Assembly (NCBI RefSeq): GCF_000611645.1 | Contig: NW_014012568.1 | Coordinates: 1 to 13,680 of the forward strand | Direction: 5' to 3' | From: Monoraphidium neglectum | Taxonomy: Eukaryota; Chlorophyta; Chlorophyceae; Sphaeropleales; Selenastraceae | Length of the DNA: 13,680 nt | Part shown: positions 8,601-13,680 of the stretch, piece by piece | Position numbering within the stretch: position 1 is the stretch's first letter | Layout of the letters: each line of letters starts with the position of its first letter | The notes under the pieces: model-generated | Told to the model about the DNA's origin: nothing | The model's input: only the letters and a program-made list of their open reading frames with translations | Database searches by the model: none | Position numbers and translations under genes: made by a program

Positions 8601-10475
8601 TCCTCAGTGCAAATTCACCTCAAATCCCCAACCCCTGCAACACCACGCAGCGCCTTACCAAGCTGCACAGAAAGCAGCGCCTGCCGCTCCCCGGGCACGA
8701 GCCCCTGCAGCATCCAGCCAAGGGACACGTGGCCCAGCAGCATGCAGCTGGCACTGAAGCTCGAGCAGTCAAACACAAACGCCAGGGACTCGCGGCCGTC
8801 TTGGTACTTGACGAGAGCGCCCGCCACTTGGGGCGCGGCACCAAGCTGCTGGGGCTCAAATTGCAGGATTGGCTTCGGCGTGCAGGGCGGGTGCAGGCCG
8901 GTGCCAGCAAAGTCGCTGGCCCACATGGAGCAGGTGGAGAGTGGCACCGCCTTGCCGGGGCACCTGTGGGGGGTGAAGGTTTGCAGCACAGGGGCGGATT
9001 TGAGGCCGGCGGAGCACACTGTCTGCCCAGTAGGGCTGCAGTTCAAACGCAACCTCGGACATCAATTTCCACCGCCATGCCAACCCCCGGACGGGCGGCT
9101 GGGCAAGGGCGCATGTGCATGGAGGTAGCAGCACAAGATAGGGGCGCCATTGAAGGTCGAAAACCCACCTCCAAAGGCCGCCGCTGGTCAGGCGAGCCGC
9201 GGGGTTGACGCGAGACACGCCAATCGGCGCGTCCGCGGTGAAGGTCATGGGGATGTCTTTTGAACTGCAGGAGAGCGTGTCCGGGTCCAGGCCGACGTTC
9301 TGCGGTGAAATAGATGTGACAGTCAGCGTCAGCGTCGTTTTTGTGAGGGAGGTTGGCACGACAGACCGAGCAAACGGCGCAGGCAGGCAAGCGGCAGGCG
9401 GAGCAAGGTGCACGCAGCTGTGGAAAAGAGGCTGCTGTGCGGTTGCTGTACACGAGCAAGAGAAGGCGGCAAGGAAGCACAGGGAGCTCCAGTAATAGTT
9501 ATAGCGTCAACGTGGGGGCTAGAACCCCTCAAATTACCCTCCACCCCATTGGTTATCAAGGCAACGCCGTTAAGAATTGGAGCCGCACCGTCGGCCAGGC
9601 GCCAAACTTGACGCTTCGGGCGCCCGTCTTGCGCTGGAAGTTCCAGAGCACCTCGACCTGCGCCCTGGTCAGGTAGCCGGTGGCCTCGAGGTTGGGGTAC
9701 CTGGGGGGGGGCATCGGGGTTGTTGAGAGTCAGCTGTGCTGTCTTCACTGTGGAGGGCTGTGGCGGGTGTGCGTACCGGTCGGCGGTGCAACTCGAAGTA
9801 CCAAGGGGCAAGGGTTTGAAGGGCAGGCAGCGTGCTTGCGCTTGTGCTTGGGGCCGAAGCTCACATGACGTAGCCGGCAAAGCGGGCCGAGCCGTCAGGG
9901 GCCCACAGGAGCTCTGTCAGATTGAGGGAGGAGCCGGGGCTGACTGGCACCACCGTGAAGGGGGCGCCGTAGCCGCGCATCACTTTGGTGATAAAGTCCG
10001 TGCCTGCAAAGCCTGCAAGGGCGCCCAAGTGGTAAGGGGGCAGGTTTCAGACGGTGGGCCCCCTTCATGTGGTGCAGTTGGTTTGGGGTCAGCAAAGACG
10101 AAGAAGAAGGGGCCAGGCCTAGGGCTTCATGCATTGAACGCTAGTGTGGGTTGAGAGGGCCTGGAATAATGCTGCACGGACACATCGGCATGTAGGCGCT
10201 GCGCATGGTGCGGCCCCGTGTCAGGAGCTGCGCCTGCCATGCGTGGCGCCTGGCTCAATTGGAAGGTGCATTGCCTCAGACTGCCCTGGTCTACCCCATA
10301 TGGATACATCTTCATAAACAGCTCCCTAATACGCCCGAGCCTTCCCTTGCCCCCATATAACCCGCCCACCTGGGGCCGTGAGGACCAGCACCTCCAGCTG
10401 CACCACCATGGCGTGCGCCGCGCCGACAGCGAGCAGCAGCGCGAGCAGCAGGTAAAGACTTGTTTTGAAAGCCAT
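5697..10475 (-). CDS. secreted Agd3-like polysaccharide deacetylase (CBM87 + CE18 type)
   Basis: Thirteen exons, read downwards: 10475-10370, 10012-9865, 9700-9589, 9299-9169, 8963-8659, 8443-8299, 8163-7962, 7722-7678, 7446-7312, 7146-7084, 6923-6864, 6621-6274 and 6089-5697 (730 residues). All phases chain. The ATG at 10475 opens a signal peptide ending AHA (residue 22). Residues ~26-265 match the position of the CBM87 carbohydrate-binding region. The deacetylase part holds QLDDF (D268-D269, NodB motif 1), SHHTFTHE (H438 and H442, metal-binding H-[ST]-x-x-H), SGLHNGDA (486-493), GDNT (507-510) and ILPRFATEIYFNCST (538-552), all hallmarks of fungal Agd3, which deacetylates galactosaminogalactan. 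Residues ~601-730 form a C-terminal domain. Fungal Agd3 is about 800 residues, so length fits. The algal substrate is unknown; an extracellular amino-sugar polymer is inferred. Intron 7 appears to use a GC donor. Confidence 0.85.
7312..7446 (-). other. exon 9 of the deacetylase gene, metal-binding motif exon
   Basis: This 135-bp phase-0 exon encodes residues 399-443 and ends exactly at the catalytic HTFTH-E motif, with donor GTGGGT directly after the Glu codon. Its counterpart in the paralogue is 13242-13376, identical over the final 20 codons (KNNEGGIADAFFFSHHTFTH-E) but more variable before them. The contrast fits strong selection on the metal site. Confidence 0.85.
8476..8510. repeat. 12-bp minisatellite in intron 5 of the deacetylase gene
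   Basis: Three head-to-tail units of TGGGTTGAGGGG (the last incomplete) lie in the intron between exons 5 and 6. The + strand is G-rich with closely spaced GGG/GGGG runs, so G-quadruplex formation on the non-transcript strand is possible. The nascent RNA is C-rich here, close to the branch and polypyrimidine region of the 8444 acceptor. Confidence 0.85.
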
Positions 10476-11205
10476 TTTTTGCGATTAAAAAGTAAAGGGA
10501 GGCCGAGGCAAGCCGAGTTTGACAAGATTTGCGTCGGTGAAGCAGAGAACGAAGTGGCCTTGCGTGAGGCTTGGGTGCAGGGCTGCAATGAAGGTGAATC
10601 GTTGAATCAAAGTGGTTCTTGAAACGCTATTATGAGCACTATAACGTGGCCTGGCGGAAATTGTGCTCGTGCCCGCCCCGTCAGATCCGCCCAAGCTGCC
10701 CACGGACGGGTTTGCCGTCTTCCTGCCAATATGAAGGTCAAGATTCAAGCCCATACCTGTTTTTCATATCCAGAGCCTCCAGGCAGGAATTCGACGGGAC
10801 TGCCTCCGCGTCAAGCAGAACTACATACACGGCGGCTCCTCGCCCCGTCATGCGGCGCCTGCAACACTGTGGTCACAACCATACTCCAGTGTTCAATCCT
10901 AGAAGCCCGGATGGTTTCATGCTCGGACCACTGTGGAGCGTGGTGAAGACCGTTTCCAATATGGTGCAGGGGTGTGTGCCACCAAATGCGGCAGCCTTGC
11001 TCGCGCCACTGCTTCGAGCTGTTGCGAGCAGCTGGCCTGCAGGCTTGCGGGGCCTGATTGTCGCACGCATCACGATGAATTACATACAATAACAGAGTAT
11101 TGTAGGTAGGTTACTGTGTTGATGACTTGTAACCAAACCAACAGGCAACCAAAATCATATGTAAGCAAACCAACCACATAACCACGAAATTATACCCATC
11201 ACTAC
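10476..11205. other. upstream region of the deacetylase gene, no firm gene
   Basis: This holds the presumed minus-strand promoter and 5' leader. The ATG at 10475 is preceded by an A-rich context (AAAAA before ATGG). A TATA-like GTTATAGT on the minus strand lies about 170 bases upstream, near 10639-10646. A + frame at 10619-11092 (157 codons, TTG start, ending at TAA) and a minus frame at 10485-10754 are open but show no domain, splice support or start context, so I do not call either. TTACA at 11080-11084 is the nearest TGTAA on the minus strand for the downstream paralogue. Confidence 0.45.
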
Positions 11206-11322
11206 ATTGAAGCGCGTCGCGCACGATGTTGTTGTGCACGGTGCAGCCAGCAGCCACACATGCGTGGCCACTGCCAAAGTGTTTGCCCTCAAGCACCTCG
11301 TCACACTGCTTCTTGTTGAGGC
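11206..11322 (-). CDS. orphan exon-like segment, unrecognised Cys-rich peptide
   Basis: A minus-strand acceptor (GAATAG, ending at 11323) is followed by 117 bases of coding-like sequence with mostly G/C third positions, then a donor-like GTAGTG at 11205-11200. The peptide includes NKKQCDEVLEGKHFGSGHAC and AAGCTVHNNIVRDALQ, with well-spaced Cys residues. The exon would be symmetric (phase 1 at both ends). It lies 300 bases beyond the stop of the deacetylase paralogue, so it could be an alternative 3' exon, a remnant of another gene, or a chance frame in a 3' UTR. No family is recognised. Confidence 0.3.
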
Positions 11323-11624
11323 CTATTCAGCAGGCGTGCAAGTGCAGCCCCAGACAAAATGCACAACAAGACCCGCTCCATAAACACACACAAAGGCAGT
11401 CACGTGTAAAGGGTTCAAAACGTGCACGGCAGTTCAAAAGCCCAGTCCCTCTCAGTGTGCGAGCAGAAATCGCACGCTCAAGATCTTGACGAACAGATTT
11501 TCAACCCAAAGAACGGGGGTTTGGCAAAGGCGTCTTCTAGCTCAAAAACCCAACTCCCCAAGCCAACCACACCCCCAGCCAGGAATGGTGGCTGACCGCC
11601 CTTGAGGGAACCTTGGACCAGCTT
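11323..11624. other. 3' flank of the deacetylase paralogue, no gene
   Basis: Presumed 3' UTR of the minus-strand paralogue. It shows no similarity by eye to the 3' flank of the first copy at 5228-5696, so the recognisable duplication ends at or near the stop codon. The only TGTAA here (about 11404) is on the opposite strand. Confidence 0.4.
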
Positions 11625-13673
11625 TTATGCCGTAGAGGACGGCGAGTACCAAGACAGCCCCGGCACCTCAACCCGTGCAGAGCCGCCTTTGGCCATGGGG
11701 ATGGTCACGCTGCTTGCACCCCCCGCAATCAGCGGCGCAAAGCACTGCGCATCGCCGTCTGGATCTGCGCTGCTCTTGACCGTGACGGCCGTGACGGTGC
11801 CGTTGGTGCCGACCTCAATCGCGTACGACAGGGCGCACTCGTCGCGCGCCTGCCTGGCCAGGAACAAGGCCCTCAGGTCGTCGAGCTTGAGGGAGGTGAG
11901 GGGCCACAAGGCGTACTTGGCAAACTCAGCCACAACAGCCTCGACCCAGTGCATGGCCAGGCTCTTGCCGGAGCCATCCAGAATTGCCAGGTTTGCTTGG
12001 TGCTGCGGGTGTTGGGGTGCGTGGTTTCGGATGGCAGGGCGTGAGGGCCGTGCTAAGGGCTGCGAAGGTTGTCAGAGCCGGCCAACATGCTGCACGAGCA
12101 TTGGCACGACAGCAAACAATCCAATAGTGCATGGCAAAAGCGACCCCAATGATAAATTTTTATTCTGCTGCGTATCCTCTTTGACCCGATCCCTCAACCC
12201 ACCATCATGTGGGGGTCGTGGCGCAGCGCCAGCAGGCCCTCGCGCACCACCCTTTCCGCCTCTCGCTGCATCAGCTCGTCAATGGTCGAGTCGCGGCCGT
12301 AGAAGGAGCGGTACAGAGAGTTGTACAGCTCGAGATTCTGGCTGGCAGTCGAGCAGTTGTAGTAGATCTCGGTCGCAAAGCGCGGCAAAATCTGGAAACC
12401 GTCGTAACCGTGCTCTTCCACTGTCGTGTAGAGCATTTGATGGGGGTTGACGGGATTGCCCAGGAAGCTCCAGGTGTCGTCGCCGACTGCGCAGCCCACG
12501 CCTTGGCTCGCGAGGGCGGCGAGCGCGTCGCCGTTGTGGAGGCCGCTGATCTGCGAGGGTGCAGCCGCATCAGGGGCCGAGAAAGGACAGATGAGAGCAG
12601 AGGGCGACACATGCAAGTCCAATAAACATGGCAGGCGGCAGGAAGCGGTAAGAGGAAACATCGTAAATGGGCGGGGCTGGGGCTGCTGGGCACAAACGTA
12701 TGGGCGTCAAGACTTTGCCAGGGTTCCTGGATCTTCAGCTGCCCAACGTGCAGCAGCAATGCAATGATATTCACTTGCGCACCTGGGGCGTAACCATGCA
12801 GTTGCTGCTGAAAGTGGAGCGGTTCGACAGGCCGAGGAAGGCCTGCGATGGAAAACGATTGGTCGGGAGTGAAAATGGGGCATGGTTGGCTGCCAATCAC
12901 ATGTCATGCACCCTGCCAAGACTGCGTTGCTTGCTCCTCTTCTGTCTGTAGCTTCATGCTGGTTTTCGCAACCCAACTAGCGTAATGGCTCACCGCCATA
13001 TCCACATTCAGAGACAGCTGCTTGTCCGCATCAAAGCTCGTCGCGTTGTCCAGGTTCTGTGGTTTGCAAGCGGGTAGCAGATCACGGCTTGAGCATGGCT
13101 GCATGTACATGGTGGCAGGTTCAAGATAGTCCTGCATATACACGTATAGACAACCGGTCGCGCCCCCTCACAGCTGCAATCCCCTTGATTGCCATACCCC
13201 CTTTCAGCCAACTGCACTGCGGTGCCCCAGCCTGCGCCCACCTCGTGCGTAAACGTGTGGTGCGAGAAGAAGAAAGCGTCAGCAATGCCCCCCTCGTTGT
13301 TCTTGAGGGCGGTGGCAATAGGATCTGCCAGCTGGAAATCTGGATCTTGCCATTGGGAAGAGAAGTTCACGGCAGTCTGCGGGATGTGAAAGCACAAGAA
13401 TGGTGTGCATATGAGGTCATCGGATGACAACGTTTGCGCGTGTTTGAGCCTGATGACAACACTCGGTTTGTGGCAGGCTGCCTGGTGGGCCGGGCAGCAG
13501 GGTCCAGCCACCCCCTGGATGCAAGCACAAGGCAGACAAGGGGGTGGCCAAACAAAGCTTGCGTAGATTTGGGCAAAAAGGAGGCCGCACTCATGGCCCC
13601 TTCGTGCAGCAGTGTGCGCCTGTCGCACCTGCGGGACGCGGTCTGCCCCGGATCCCAGCGGCTTGGGCCAGTC
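11625..13673 (-). CDS. tandem paralogue of the Agd3-like deacetylase, 3' part only
   Basis: Six exons are visible: 13673-13629, 13376-13242, 13056-12994, 12842-12783, 12550-12203 and 12002-11625 (342 residues, stop TAA at 11625-11627). They match exons 8-13 of the gene at 5697-10475. The first five have identical lengths (45, 135, 63, 60, 348) and all five introns share positions and phase 0; the last exon is 15 bases shorter. Conserved motifs include DWPKPLGSG, FFFSHHTFTHE, SGLHNGDA, ILPRFATEIYYNCST and DGSGKS. The GDNT of copy 1 is GDDT here. Identity by eye is about 80% in the longer exons. The reading frame is intact, so the gene is probably functional. The DD motif, carbohydrate-binding region and signal peptide would lie beyond the right edge. 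It shares orientation with copy 1 and is separated from it by 1,149 bases. Confidence 0.85.
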
Positions 13674-13680
13674 CTGGGGG

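Noticed and set aside
10619..11092. 157-codon + frame upstream of the deacetylase gene
   Set aside because: It starts at TTG, has mixed third-position composition and no recognised domain, and competes with another + frame and a minus frame over the same bases. It is left as unresolved intergenic sequence.
1..13680. Bacterial or phage content, CRISPR array, tRNA or rRNA genes
   Set aside because: No spacer-repeat pattern, no tRNA cloverleaf or rRNA cores noticed. Spliced genes with secretion signals indicate a eukaryotic nuclear locus.

Overview
The window looks like nuclear DNA of a eukaryote, most likely a green alga. Genes are split by many short introns (about 135-360 nt, GT-AG with one probable GC-AG). 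Coding exons favour G/C at third positions. A long CA/CG microsatellite opens the window, and TGTAA, the usual chlorophyte poly(A) signal, lies about 100 nt downstream of the first gene's stop. The algal assignment is inference; no rRNA, tRNA or marker gene is present.

Layout. 1-331 is a CA-rich, CACACG-type microsatellite. 332-2221 holds no gene I can support firmly, apart from one coding-like patch (2005-2205) and the first copy of a diverged repeat (about 966-1535). 2222-4343 (+) is a four-exon gene for a secreted protein of about 431 residues. It has a signal peptide, an N-glycosylation-rich coiled-coil stalk and a C-terminal domain that resembles animal endostatin (collagen XV/XVIII C-terminus), including all four disulfide cysteines. 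4344-5696 is the convergent intergenic region and carries the second repeat copy (about 4660-5180). 5697-10475 (-) is a 13-exon gene for a secreted protein of about 730 residues resembling fungal Agd3 (CBM87 plus CE18 polysaccharide deacetylase). 10476-11624 is intergenic with one orphan exon-like segment. 11625-13673 (-) is the 3' part of a tandem paralogue of the deacetylase gene; all five introns between its six visible exons sit at the same codon positions and phases. It runs off the right edge.

Together these genes suggest an extracellular matrix or cell-wall neighbourhood: a probable oligomeric, glycan- or matrix-binding endostatin-like protein next to a duplicated secreted deacetylase of amino-sugar polymers. 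The domain assignments rest on motif recognition by eye. The functional link between the neighbours is inference.
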